Below are positions 47,116-59,399 of a stretch of 64,000 bases of DNA, one piece after another (position 1 is the stretch's first letter; each line of letters starts with the position of its first letter). Origin of the DNA: Magnolia sinica (lineage: Eukaryota; Streptophyta; Magnoliopsida; Magnoliales; Magnoliaceae); NCBI RefSeq assembly GCF_029962835.1, contig NC_080583.1, positions 434,001 through 498,000 of the forward strand, in the 5' to 3' direction. Below the pieces are notes generated by a model. It saw nothing but the letters and a program-made list of their open reading frames with translations, had not been told where the DNA came from and ran no database searches. Position numbers and translations under genes: made by a program.

Positions 47116-49769
47116 CTAACACAGGCTTTCAAATCCCATATACTCATGGTGCTCGAGCTTCTCAATCATGTCTAATATGCCCACACCTCCTGAAGTAGAG
47201 AAGACAGCACATTGAGACTATACTTGTAAGATTCTTGATTGCACTTCTATTTTGACAGCAGAAATTAGTATGCTAGCAGTTACTTACCTAAACTAATTGC
47301 ACTGACAAAGATGGTCAAAGCCAGGATGAAGATGATTAATGAAGCCCTGCCAAAAAGGGTTACTAACTTCCTCACGACGTGCTGGCCAATGATGGCAGCA
47401 ATGATGGCAATTAAAATGAAATAAGCAGCTGCACCAGATGGTAGATCATTTTAGTATTTATTTTGTTGTTATGGTGGCAGGTCTTGGATTATTTTGACGA
47501 CAATTCAGGTGTTGTTGCTACCTACCATATGGTATTGGGAAACGGTTTAGAAGGTAGTTTTGCACTACAGACATTGATGATGAGAAAACCATTACGAAGG
47601 TTGATGTCGCACTTGCTACCTGTAGAAATGAACAAGGAAAAGCTCCACATAATAAAGTAAACAAATGAACCCGGATCTCCCGAGATATGCAAAAGGTGTT
47701 TCTGATACCTCTTTCATTCCTACCTCAATTTTTTGTTTTTACATGTCTGAAGTACCTAAGGGCATATTTGGTTTTCCAATTATAATGGTAAATGGCTGGA
47801 GATTAGTAATGATCACTTACTCCTGTGATTGTGTGGTGACATCACCCATATTTCACTGCAAAGATGAGTTTGCTGGCATTGTTTGTTTCACCCGGAAATC
47901 ACTGTAAAAATGGTAGTTTTATAATATAAAAATGTAATTATTATAATTTCCTTTACAAGTGTATTAATTGACTCTCGATTCATGAGCCACAATTCTCGTT
48001 TAAACAAACACCTTGAAATGATAATGATGGCCCATTTACTTTGCATTACATAGGAAATTGGAAAACCAAACAGGCCCTAAATGTTTCGTTGATTGCATTC
48101 ATTTTCAGGTCAATAAAGCCTGTTTCAGTACATGCTAACCTTTCCCAGAACCTCCACAATTCTAATAGCTCTAATTTGAACATAACAGAAGGCTTCTCTC
48201 TCTCCCTCTTCACTATATGGGTAAGAAAGAGAAGATTTCTCTAAGTTGAAGGACCTTAGCATTTTGTAGATTACCTTGTATCAATCAAAGCACAGTTCAG
48301 TTTATCTGTGCAATTGTTTCCTGACCTTTCTTAATACCACCACAATGCTGATTTCCCCAAGCTTAAGAGACTAAATAAATAACAGGGGGCATCTCTTTTC
48401 CAGAGAAATTACTATGGCCTCTTGATCTTTCAAAAATCGGAAGTGCAGAAGTTTCATGTCAAGAGGGCTCGTCATTGGGAATTTTAAGATTGCTCTTTTC
48501 TCAAATCAATATTTAGATTGTTTTCAAACTGTTAGGGTATGTTTGGTTGCACTATTTCATGAAATAAATTCTGCATCAGATTAGACTAATTAATCATGAA
48601 ATTTCAAGATATTTGGTGCAACCAACACACCCTTAGGTATGTCCCTTTTTGTAATGCTGGTTTTGTCTGCAACTTCAGGTAAAGCTAAAGGTTCATGTCA
48701 TGTCTTTTGGGTGATAGATTTGCTTAATATTAATTGCAATGCATGCATTGTGTAAGAGGAGGGCAAAACCTGAGGAGGAACTCCCAATTCAAGAAGCAGG
48801 GGTCCCAAGATGAAGCCTCCTCCAAGCCCTAGCAGACCACCAACTATACCTGCTAATATCCCACAGCAACAATAGAGAAAAAGCTGGTGCATTTTCCAGT
48901 TCACGCATTGCTTTCCCTTGGATGTGACCACCCTCCTTCCTGTGTACAAGCAGATGGCTTCGTAGAGTGTCACAGCAACAGCAATCGGTACCTGAAGGTG
49001 ATATTAATTTTTAAGACCCGTATATTTCCAAAAATGAGGGAAGTATTGATATCAAACGAATCAACACATACAGGTTCATAGGACTCCATGATCCCCAAAA
49101 TGATGTTGCATGTTAGAAGTCAATTATATAGCTCAGTTAGGCTTTGTAAACTAGAGAAGCACTCCAATACTCTCAGAGCAATATAGTGCTCCTAGTTGCA
49201 TGAGTCCACTTGGACAATCCAATCAACTGATCTAAACTGTCTATTATGTTCAGGACACATTTATTGAGACATGATCCAAAAACGACACTGATATGATGAT
49301 CTAATCCATCCTTGATTTGGCATCATTTCCTATAATCATTGTTGTCCTAAGCCATGGATAGAATGATTGCAATTGCCTAACAAAAGCGATTCTTTAGAAT
49401 CATAATGATTGGTCCTTTTTGGATTTTTACATTGAAATGTAATGAAATTTAACATAGTTTTTGAAAATCCAATTTTAATTTCTCCCTAAGATCTCCTATC
49501 TTCAATGAAATCATATTTCTACATGTTTACCAGAACCATTAAGAATGGTTTAGATCATACATTTGTGCAATGAGAACCACAAAGTACTTTTCCCAATTTG
49601 CTGATATCAATCCTCTAAACTAAGAGGTCTCTCCCCGATCTATCTCATGTGTAAGAGATTAGAGAGCCATTGTTAGATCCTATGGTAGGGGTCGAGGTCA
49701 ACACACATTGTCCACATGGTGGACCCCAAATGCACATGTGGCTAGGAGAAGAAGATGAAGAGAAGGGAG

Positions 49770-49815
<46 letters not shown>

Positions 49816-51152
49816 TCTAGGTGATGCCTAGTGGAGGCATCCATGGCGATTTAGGATGCTCCTCTTTGAATTAGGATCTTTATTCGAGAGTAGTTAGGGT
49901 TTCAGGTCTACACCCAATATGATGCTCCACTACCTTACAAACTTTTATGTACTCTATTAGAAAAAAAGTCTGTCGATCTGCCTTATCTGTGCATATTATT
50001 ATATTCATGATGTACTCCTTTCACTGTCATGGGCATCTACCAAAGATTGATATCTCATGCTGATCGAATAGTGGACCATTAGATTATCAAGCACGATCAA
50101 AGCTATTTTAATGGTTAAAACGAAGCTTCAACGGTTGAAAAACTAGGGCTGTCAATGGGTTGGGTTGGCCTGACGGCTTTTGGGCTTGGTCCATCTCAGG
50201 CGGGAGTATCAGGCCCGAGGGCCAGGTTCAGGCTTAACAATCGAGCCTGTTTGTCAATCAGGCAGGGCTTGGGCCGTTCAAAATTTTAAAATTTAAATTC
50301 AAAACTTTCCCTCTCTAGATTTGTTCCCGTTTCCCTCTTGGAAAAGAGCAAAACCTATCCCATCCAACTTTCCCTCATTTACTCAAAACCCATCCCATCC
50401 CACTTTCCTCTTTTACTCAAAACCCATCCCTACTGCATTTTCTCCTTTCATTTTAAATTTTTTACCCGATCTTTATACTTGTTTGATTCACTGTCTGTTT
50501 CTTTTTCCAATCTCTGCTAAAATGGGCTTTTGGGTTTTCATTTCTCTTTTGGGTTCCACCTTTCTTTGTAAAGGAAGTTTTTTTTTTCCTGCTTATTTAA
50601 TTAGATCTTATTTTATCTCATTGGTTTTTTTTTTTTTTTTCCACGAACTTGTTCTTTCTTGTGGGTTTTTGTAAGGTGTTGGATTATGTAAATTCAAAAC
50701 AACTCCCACCAACAGATAGGTTTCCTCTATGATCTTTTAAAGGGCTTTCTCTATTTCCTCTTCTTAATGATGTTATACTGACTGTGGGATCTTGAACAAG
50801 GCCAGAACAAAGAAGGAAAGACATTTCTGTACCTGGTTTTAGGGTAGATGGACATTGATCTTAAGAAGTATGTTAGAACCTTTCACTATACAGAAATTCC
50901 CTACTAAAAATATGAAGGTAGGGATCGTTGCCATTGATTTTCATCGGTCTTTAAAGAAAAGCTAGTTGTATTATTATCATGAGTTTATTTACTTTATTGA
51001 CCGAATAAGTAGAGATTCTATCGGGTTTCATAGCTTGTATTCTCAATTCATTAGAGAAAGTTAGTTGGTGTTTTTTAATTAATTTCAGCTTTGATGATGT
51101 ACCAACTTTGCAAGGGTGTTGTATTCTGCCATGGCCACAGTGTATTGCACAG

Positions 51153-51194
<42 letters not shown>

Positions 51195-54100
51195 ATTAGG
51201 CTCGGGCTCAGGCTTGGGCTGGACTATTTTGGCCAATCATGGGCCTGGGCTGGGTTTGGGCTAGTGTTAAACAATGCAGGTGGGGCTTGGACAGAGCTTG
51301 GCCCAGCCCGTTGACAACCCTATGTAAAATTGTCTCAAACAAGGTATTAAAAAAGGGTTTCATAACAGTGTGAACCGTTATGCGTAATGGGGCTGCAATG
51401 GCCGTTATGGAAAAAATAGCTCGTAATGGCCTATTACGGGGCCAATATAGGTAAAGAAGAAGAATAAGAAGAAAAAGAAGAAAAAAGAAAGAAAGAAAAT
51501 AAAAGAAAAGGCTATGATGGCCATTATAGCATGTATTGAAACAATAATAGTGGCAGCCGTTACGCCCACCATTATCATTCTTGAATACCTTAGTCTAAAA
51601 CCTTTTAGGTTCTGAATCCAACAGTAAATTCACTTGATGAGTCTTTGATTTAATCAAATCCGACCATAAATGTCCTTGGGCAAACACAATGGATCCCTTG
51701 TTGGCCCATGCAAGAACTAACAAATCCTAATGGACGTACCCATCACTTTTAATGGCCTCTTGCTAGCCTCGTAAAGAAAGGTAAAGCTGTCCAATAAAAA
51801 TTGGGACCCTTATTTACAAGGATTAAGCATCTTTCGTGTAACATCAAGTCCGAATTACACCGATCCTAGTCCAAGCTGATGCATCCCTAGACTAGCAATT
51901 TCAACTTTAACCACCAATGCAAGTGCCCCAAAGGTCCAAGCCATGAATCCTGTATCTATGGCAAACTCACACTCCCGTGTGGGGTAGGGGGGAAGGGACA
52001 CCGATACCGACACCAACACCAAGTTGGCTCCTGATGTTGGATATTATTCATCCTGACCCAAGTCAGCCCTCTAACACAAGATGACCATACATCTTATCGT
52101 AGGATTCCACAGTTGCGTCCCAAGTACCTGTGATGGCCATGGCACAACAGGAGATCACAACTCTTCCTGCTCAACAACCGTCGTGTCCAATCTCTACTTC
52201 CCGAGGACCAACCGAGGAATCACTCCCCACACAACCCGCTTCCATTTATGTTTAAGGTGACACAACATATTAGCTAAGGCATATTAGACTGTCCACAAGG
52301 GTCGCATGGTCATCATGATTTACGGTTGAGATTGTCCCTATCACATCCACATGGCCGATGGGTTTAGGGCTCAAATTGGTTTTCCAGGGCACAACTCCAA
52401 CAGTCCTAAGAAATAGATTGATCAAATTGTTGATCTTGACCTGTCTAGATTAGAGGCTATTTGTCAAACGGTTAATATTTGTATGATTAGTGTGGTGTTT
52501 GCATGTTAGCTGATGAAATATGTTTTAGACCTAGTGAACAGTCTAGATCAATGGATTGGACTGTCTAAGCATCCCAATGCAACTAGGAGCACTATAAATT
52601 ATGGTGCTCTGAGAGCACTGGAGCATATATCTATAAACTATATATTCCTATTCTGTTATCTTAGGTAGTAGGTTATACGCTCTACAAAGACTTACATTTA
52701 TTTGTTAAATAGCATGTTTAAAAGATCAACTGAGTACTTGAAAAAAGGCATTGGATTTTATTTTTATTTTTATTGGTTTCTGTGTCTCAGTGGGTAAGAA
52801 GCGCATAAGCAATTCAAGAGTTCAGAATGTATGTGAAATGCTTGGCAGATAAGAACCGCTACCATGGGAAGAAGATTCTAGAAACTACTGACTATTTCTT
52901 GTGTCCTAGTTGAGTAAACCTGCCCGATTAAATTGCCTGTGAGGCATTTTGGTTGCTTCCTGAAGGAAGCATGATTTATTCATTTTTTGGAGTATTCACC
53001 TGCAGGGAGTTCAGAACCCAGTATTCCATGGAGCAGGTTGGAGCATAAGTCTGCACGTGGATTAAAAGAGAGATTCATTAGTTAGCGAGTTTCAGACATG
53101 AAAACCCAAAAAAAAAAAAAAAAGAAAAAGAAAAAGAAAAAAAGAAAAAAAGAAAGAAAAATGAGAGTGAATGGTAGGAGTACATATCTTTAGTGAGTGA
53201 AAGGGCTCACCTTCATTATCTGCACAATGAGGAATGCGATCCACACGAATATAAGCACCGCAAGCTCTTTCCAATAAACATTTTCTATGATCGTTACCTG
53301 GATAGGTGATGATGTTAATGTTGTTGTTGATGATGGTATCTTGGAAGTAAAGAGAATGCTTTGAAATACCTCGTCATCCGGTGATAACTCTGTGTCTCTA
53401 TTAGCAGTTGGACTGCTGGGGAGTGGTTTGTACTCCAGTTGCGGACTATCTGAAATCCAAAGCAATGTTAGATGGTTCGGGCCTTGTTCCTTGTAACAAT
53501 TCACGTGACTCATTTGGACTCTAAAATGCAGAAATGTTTTAGTAGTATATGTGGTTTTCTGTGATATAGAAGTTCCACCTGTTTCTCAGCGGATGCCTGA
53601 ACTTAGGAGTGTATAGTGATGGCCACGAGGTTTATTCTTGTGGATAGATAATGCCCTTTCCACAACATCCGGACCATTTCATGAAAGGGAGTTGTTCGAT
53701 TCACTTGCATAGTATTCATACATTTACACTCAGATATTGTATGGCCTACATATAATTCAAAATAAACAGTCCAAATCCTCAAAACCCAATAAGCCAATCG
53801 ATTAAATGATCCTAACCTCTGGTTAATGGACCATCTATTAGATGTCCACCAACCAGCCAGTTAGGACATCAGTTCGGTGTGATTTTTATTTTTTGGCCTA
53901 TGTAAAGAGGGACCCATGTTTGGGACAATTTAATTTGAGTTTCTGTATGTAACATGCACACTTTCTGAATGCATGTGTATGAACCTTCGGACTCTGCTGG
54001 ACTATTGAAGTTTTTCTCTTTCATGAAGGCCATGAGTTCACATGAAGTGTGTGCGAACTAACAATCTGATAGGTCAGATTGGTATTCTGTCCAGGTATAT

Positions 54101-57054
54101 TTACTTTCTACTTTCTCAAGAGAAAACACCATGCTCTCAGTACGAATGGAAGTATGCATATATAGAATCATTTTGTATGTATTGCCTTTTGGATTGTAGA
54201 AAGCATGTTTTCTGGCCATCCCAGGAAAAAGCAAACTATTTGGATGTTACCTATACTTGGAATGTTGAGTTATTTGGATTCTGGACTTTTAATTTTCGCA
54301 TGGGCTATCTCTAAGAATCTTGGCATTTTCTTACTTCTCTCTATGTAACACAGATGTCGATGTCTGAAATTACAGGTTACATTGGTATTTGGCGGAAAGC
54401 AAGTCCTTTTCGCATTACGGTTGGGGAGCGTTCGCTGGGACCACTAGACTCACCGTTCACCTTCGAGGATGACGATTCCAATAGTTTGGCTGCTTCCTGA
54501 AAATCAAGGATAGTTCCAACAACTCAATTAATGAAGATCTATCCAAAGGAAAATATGTTTTTAGTGCAGTAAAGGAAGAACCTTACCTTCTTCATTATGG
54601 TCTCTTTCTTCCATGTCTCTATGCCTTTAAAGAATGCCCTCGTTGATGTAACTACAGTCGTTACTTACAACGGGTTAGTGAATTAGCTTCTGATTTGAGA
54701 AGATGTATTGAAGTGTTAATCAGATAATGATGTGGAAGGTGGAGGATATAATCTGCTGAATTTTTTAGCACCAAACATACTGAAAAAAGATAGAATTTTT
54801 GGTGGGGACGAGTAGCCAATTAAAGGAAAGTTGGGTGGTGAAGATAATTCAAGTTTGCTGGAAACCCAAAAAAATAAACAGGCTTCTCATCATGGATTTA
54901 CGACTCATCTGGAGTTGGCTGAGACTCGAACTGAGTGGACTTGTGTTTTTGTGCCTGAGAATCAAGGCCAGAACCATAAGACATGGTCCCGGGGGTTACG
55001 AGTCGACTTGGTTTTTTTTTTTTTTTTGTGCCTAAGAATCAAGGCCAGGACCACAAGACATGGTCCCGGGGGTTGATTCGGCCGGACTTGTCTGACTCAC
55101 CCTGGTTGAAATATTGATCTCTAATGCATAATCACTATTAACATGAACACATTGTTTATTAGAGATCAAGATAAGATCTCTTGTACTTAAATTACTTTTA
55201 ACTAAAATGAGAACAATCACAATATGTGCCCCAGCCACACCTTCGTAGCTCCAAATATCCGGATTCATTACAACTCATTTTTAGGTGCCTACCAAACAGG
55301 GCATAAAGCTTGCCACCCACCCACGCACGCACGCATTTATTTGAAGTTCCCCAGTCAAGGAAATGACCTTTTGATGGTAAACCTGCTGACATGGTGCTGG
55401 AATTTCTAGTGTAACCAAGAAAGTTAAATGAGTTTGGCAGGGTGGATGGATTATCAATGTTGCCTTCAATTTCAAAGATCCAAGGAAAATATAGACCTTA
55501 TGATGGAGAGTCTGTGAGATAGATTTAGGTGATCGAAATCATCTGTATGGTAGGTCCCATGGTGGAAGGAAAGAGCTTCCCTTGATTTGTCTCCTTCAAA
55601 TGGTCCTACCCTTTTGCATTGGGGCTCTCACTAAATGTTGACTGTTGGTGGTTAGGACCACTTTATATGAGAAACATTAGGCATGGTCCATCTCATGGTG
55701 GGCCCCACCAGATTAGTTGCTTTGGTTATGGAAAGAAATGCCCATCCTGCAGCATTGGTGGGGGAAACATAGACATTAATATGCCTGACTTTCACTAGTC
55801 GCGTCTGGGGTCTGCACGGGTGTACATGCCATCCAAGCCACTCATCTGAATTTTATGGGTTGTAGGCATGATTTTTACACAGTTCCCTGTGGTGAGGCCC
55901 ACTGAAGTCTTGAATTGAACTGATTTTTAGGATCCATGGTGAAAATATGGTGGCACACCTGATGGATGGAGTGGATCTGCTGCATGTTTTTCCCTATTAG
56001 TGCTCAGTCCAACAAAGGAGGATGATAAGTGTTTGATGAAATTTGAGAGGGAGAGAAAAAAAGAAGAAAAGCAAAAGCGCTGATGATAATTGCATAGAAA
56101 AAAATAAAAAGCAAAAAAGGTCCCAAATTGAATATATAGAGCTGAAGGTCATGTCAATCAGCTTTTGCTGGAATTTCAAAGGTTGGTTTTTGAAAATCAA
56201 ACACCCCATAAAAATGATGATGGGACTTTTAATCAGAGCATGGTAATGAAGGAATTGCTTGAGAAATGGAGATGATAATACCCAAAAAGAGGATGATGAG
56301 CAGAACAGTAACCATCCAATCGGCAAAAATAACATTGAAGGCGATTCCGATGCTGATTCCCAACATAAGCATAGGCTGGAAAAGCAAGGCAAGATCATAA
56401 TCGATTATCGGTAAGTTCAACGTTGGGTGACGAAGCGTCAAATTGTAATAAACGGTGGATCCCGCTGCTCCCATTATCATACCTGCAACAAGTTGGAAAA
56501 AGGAATTTAAAAAAAAAAAAAAACGATGATCAACGGCGAAGATGCAATGATAATGAGAGAGAAAGAGAATAAAAAAAATATCGATGGGTGAGATTTTATT
56601 TACATTTAGATATGGCTGTGGAGGATTTAGCATCGAATCCTATAATCAATGTCAGCATTGGGACAAAGATCCCACCACCACCTACACCTCCAATGCTACC
56701 TAGAGCTGCTCCAAAGAATCCAATGATAGAACCCAACACGATTCTCCACCCAAATTCCATTTCCTGTTTATGAAAATTTCATTTTGGTAGAGTTGTTTAT
56801 AAAGATGAGAGAAGGAAAAGAAGAAAAAGAGAGACATACAGGCCAAACATGGTGTCTTCCACGCAACCATAAGAAATCGATGAGTGTGGTGAGGAAACCG
56901 TTCGTTGCACTTTCTTTCTCAGCCCATGTCCCGACCTCAATGGGCTTTAATGGCCTTTCTGCTGCTGCGAGCTTGCCTGCTATTATAAAACTCCCATACA
57001 CAACTACCCCAACTGCCATAGTTCTCATGATCCTCCATTTCTCCTCAGGTACAG

Positions 57055-57058
<4 letters not shown>
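47116..57058 (-). CDS. Sulfite exporter TauE/SafE family membrane protein
   Basis: Seen: 12 exons join in frame to 501 aa: 57058-56840, 56763-56604, 56482-56282, 54651-54587, 54496-54381, 53445-53370, 53297-53211, 53050-53000, 48991-48770, 47619-47526, 47428-47288, 47189-47116. All phases agree. The N-terminus [18 protein letters not shown] leads into a hydrophobic signal or membrane segment. Two homologous TauE halves follow, each with a glycine-rich motif: [19 protein letters not shown] (about 85-105) and [19 protein letters not shown] (about 375-395). Between them lies a hydrophilic loop ([36 protein letters not shown]). The C-terminus is [11 protein letters not shown], as in plant members. 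Known: the family includes bacterial sulfonate and sulfite exporters. Plant substrates are mostly unproven, so function is inferred from the family. Introns hold several DNA elements, including a 3.5-kb one. The gene looks intact. Confidence 0.94.
47760..48077. mobile_element. Tourist-like MITE, 318 bp, in TauE/SafE intron 9
   Basis: Ends are GGGCATATTTGGTTTTCCAA and, on the other strand, GGGCCTGTTTGGTTTTCCAA. TAA flanks both sides (47757-47759 and 48078-48080). No coding capacity. The 3-bp TAA duplication indicates PIF/Harbinger. Confidence 0.85.
48535..48632. mobile_element. Very short Tourist-like MITE, 98 bp
   Basis: Ends are GGGTATGTTTGGTTGCAC and, on the other strand, GGGTGTGTTGGTTGCACC. 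TTA flanks both sides (48532-48534 and 48633-48635). The centre is also self-complementary (ATTTCATGA ... TCATGAAAT), so the whole element could fold into one hairpin. Confidence 0.88.
49773..49813. repeat. (CT)n microsatellite
   Basis: About 40 bp of CT inside the 3.5-kb element. Confidence 0.95.
50144..51322. mobile_element. hAT-type nonautonomous element nested in the 3.5-kb element
   Basis: Ends are TAGGGCTGTCAATGGGTTGG and, on the other strand, TAGGGTTGTCAACGGGCTGG. Flanks TGAAAAAC (50136-50143) and TGTAAAAT (51323-51330) share six of eight bases. Subterminal sequence is rich in GGCTTGGGCTGG-like motifs on both arms. No transposase is recognised. Confidence 0.7.
51155..51191. repeat. 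(CT)n microsatellite
   Basis: About 37 bp of CT within the nested hAT-type element, close to its right subterminal repeats. Confidence 0.95.
54946..55078. repeat. Direct duplication of about 57 bp separated by poly-T
   Basis: AGAATCAAGGCCAGAACCAT...ACATGGTCCCGGGGGTT (from about 54958) recurs from about 55030 with few changes. A run of about 16 T residues lies between the copies. It is inside TauE/SafE intron 3. Confidence 0.85.
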
Positions 57059-57116
<58 letters not shown>

Positions 57117-57148
57117 AGGAGAAGAAGAAGAAGAAGAAGAAGAAGAAG
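57057..57148 (-). promoter_or_regulatory. CT/CTT tract in the 5' leader of TauE/SafE, touching the start codon
   Basis: On the gene's strand about 30 bp of CTT repeats and about 50 bp of CT repeats run to within about two bases of the ATG at 57058. Known: GA/CT tracts in plant leaders are bound by BPC/GAGA-binding proteins and can affect translation. The effect here is inference. The tract is also prone to length change. Confidence 0.8.
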
Positions 57149-58030
57149 TCTCTTTGTTTTGTTGATTATTACAATGAAAAAAGACAGCTGGGAGAGAAGA
57201 AAAAGGAGAGAAGAAGTAGCCCTTTGTATTGACTACCTTTGTATTCGGCTGCTCACGTACATAAGCCTTTATCATATCAGCTTATACTCATTAGTTAATT
57301 GAGGCCGATTCTTTGCAACTTGTTTTAAAAATAATCTCCTTCTACAACTCTTGCTTTGAAATCCGGATCCTATGCTTTGACATTTTCAAAACCACTGCAT
57401 TAAATGCAGCACGTGAAAATGTGGTCTAATTAAACTGTAACAAGCGTGATTTTAAAGATGTGGTCTATTCAAACTGCAACAAGCATGATTTTCCTGATTA
57501 TCGCAAGCAGATGATCCGGATTGCTCTGCTTATAGGCCCATTATGATTTTTGAACAGAATCCAACCCAGTCAGATGGGTCTCCCTATTTATGAAAATTAG
57601 AACTATATGGATAACGATCCTCTACTTATCATAAACAGAATACAAAAAGAAAAATCTTCTTATTGTGATCTGATTGGGGACATCATTGCATGCTGCATTT
57701 AATACAGCCTTGCCGACAATGTCAATGATCACCCGAACCAATCAGAATTCAGGAAAATAGGATTTTCGAAAGTTAATTTTTTATTAGCTGTCCATTGTTT
57801 TCTACCACGTGGTCTACCTAATACTTTTATAGGCCTCTGTTTTCTTTTTTGCCATCCAATCATCATGATGAGACGGCTTATTTGATTTTCCGGCTCAATT
57901 GTAATTACCATGGGAATGGGTAATAATTATTTACCTGAGTAATGATTGCATCTTTCCCAAGGTAGATGTGATATTTATTTAATTATTTTTTTTTAATTTT
58001 TTTTTAAACACTTAAATTAAATTGAGAAAA
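57149..58030. other. TauE/SafE promoter region and intergenic sequence
   Basis: A partial internal direct repeat (GTGGTCTAATTAAACTGTAA near 57421 and GTGGTCTATTCAAACTGCAA near 57461, each followed by CAAGC(G/A)TGATTTT) precedes the gene. No coding sequence is recognised. Confidence 0.45.
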
Positions 58031-58033
58031 TTT

Positions 58034-58158
58034 ATGAGGGTCCTCACTCTTGCTGGAGTGGTAGACTCTCGTAAGTTTCAAGGTCAAGGGTTCGAGTACC
58101 CATAGGTGGTGAAATTCTACTAAGGTGTGAGTATGTATGTTATAAAAGAAGAAAAAAA
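58034..58158 (+). mobile_element. tRNA-derived SINE
   Basis: The 125-bp body carries an A-box-like TGGTAGACTCTCG and a B-box-like GGTTCGAGTACC at tRNA spacing and ends in an A-rich tail. Imperfect target duplications flank it: TTAAATTGAGAAAATTT (58017-58033) and TTAATTGAGAAATTT (58159-58173). These are the marks of an RNA polymerase III retroposon. Confidence 0.85.
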
Positions 58159-58799
58159 TTAATTGAGAAATTTGAAATCAATGTGAGGCTTATTGTAATG
58201 TATATAACTTATCTACACTGCTCATTCATTAATATTTGTGTTTTCCCCTTATTTATGTCTGTGTGACCCTATGACAGTATTAGGTGATGAAGAAACCTTG
58301 ATGTGAGCCCAAAGATAAAAACAACTTTCAATGGTGAACAAATTAAGGCCAATGTTTTCTTTTATGTAGGTCATTTGAGGGTTGAATTTATCTCATTTTT
58401 TGGCTCATGTTTCAAAATGTTTTAATAAATTAGATGAATGATGCAGATATATCGAATATATTAAGGGATTCATATATTTAAGTTAACACTTTTGTATTGA
58501 TTTTAAAGTAAAATTATTCTAACATTTTCAAACAAAGTGAAAAAGTAATAATTACTTATTTACATGATTTACATGTACCATGGAAAATCAAATTAATGGC
58601 ATACATACAAACCCATGTAGGCAATGGAATAACATTTAAACATGGGTGAATATGTTTCCATGCATCTCCATCTTTAACTGAACATATGAGTAAAAAAGTT
58701 TCAGTAATCTTTTTCAGCAATTACTTTAATAAGTTTGTCAGCTTTAATATTTTTGTACGACACATGGCGAGTTTATATGAAAGCGAATTGGCTTGATGT

Positions 58800-59330
58800 A
58801 CCACACACCGCCGACCTGGCTGGTGGGTTTATGTCACCAACCCACCATGATGTATATGTTATATCTAAACCGTCCGTTCATTTGATGAGCTCGTATTAAG
58901 GCTTAGCCTAAAAATTAGACAGATTCAAAGATCTAAGTGGACCACACTGCAGAAAGCAGTGGGGGATTTAATGTCTATCATTGAAACACTTTTGAGGTCA
59001 CAGAAGTTTGGATCAATATAATATTTGTTTTTCCTCTTCATCCAAGTTTGTGTGACCTTATTAACAGTTTGGATGGAAAATAAATGTTACAATCGATCCT
59101 ACGAATGTTATGTTTTAACCGTGAGAATCATCGTCCCACCGCTGTTTGTGGTGTGGTCCACATGAGCTTTGGATACAACTTATTTTTTGGCTCATAGTCT
59201 AAACTGATCTCGCCAAATATATGAACAGTGTGGATATAATAAATACATAATTGTGGGGCCCATGTACCTTTGATATCCTTTTAACCATTAGTACAACTCG
59301 GAAAGTAGTGCTCGTTTTTGCAATACACAT
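58800..59330. mobile_element. GGGCCCACC-family MITE
   Basis: The left arm has AACCCACCATGATGTATATG and TATCTAAACCGTCC. The right arm has GAACAGTGTGGATATAATAA then TGTGGGGCCCATG. The internal part (GACCACACTGCAGAAAGCAG) matches other copies. The ends are not sharply defined. Confidence 0.65.
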
Positions 59331-59399
59331 ACCCTGGTGTGTGGTACAATTGAGTCCAGTCATGTACTGCACGCTGGAATGTTATTTAGGTCAATTTGC

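Larger units (their letters stand above)
49156..52633. mobile_element. 3.5-kb terminal-inverted-repeat DNA element in TauE/SafE intron 8
   Basis: The left terminus (ACTCCAATACTCTCAGAGCA, TAGTGCTCCTAGTTGCAT, CAATCCAATCAACTGATC) is matched by the inverted right terminus (GCTCCAGTGCTCTCAGAGCA, TAGTGCTCCTAGTTGCAT, CAATCCATTGATCTAGAC) over more than 100 bp. TAAACTAGA (49147-49155) and TAAACTATA (52634-52642) are a candidate 9-bp duplication with eight of nine bases matching, which would suit the Mutator superfamily. No transposase is recognisable, so it is nonautonomous or decayed. It carries a hAT-type element inside. Confidence 0.72.

Noticed and set aside
52141-52256. Short open frame beginning [15 protein letters not shown] in the 3.5-kb element
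   Set aside because: It is about 40 codons with no recognisable domain or support for expression. It could be captured DNA but is not a gene on this evidence.
57045-57302. Glu-Arg and Ser-Leu rich open frames over the TauE/SafE leader
   Set aside because: They result from the GA/GAA microsatellite; the true start is the ATG at 57058 on the minus strand.
58034-58110. A functional tRNA gene
   Set aside because: A- and B-box-like motifs are present, but the acceptor stem does not pair convincingly and the A-rich tail with flanking duplications indicates a SINE.
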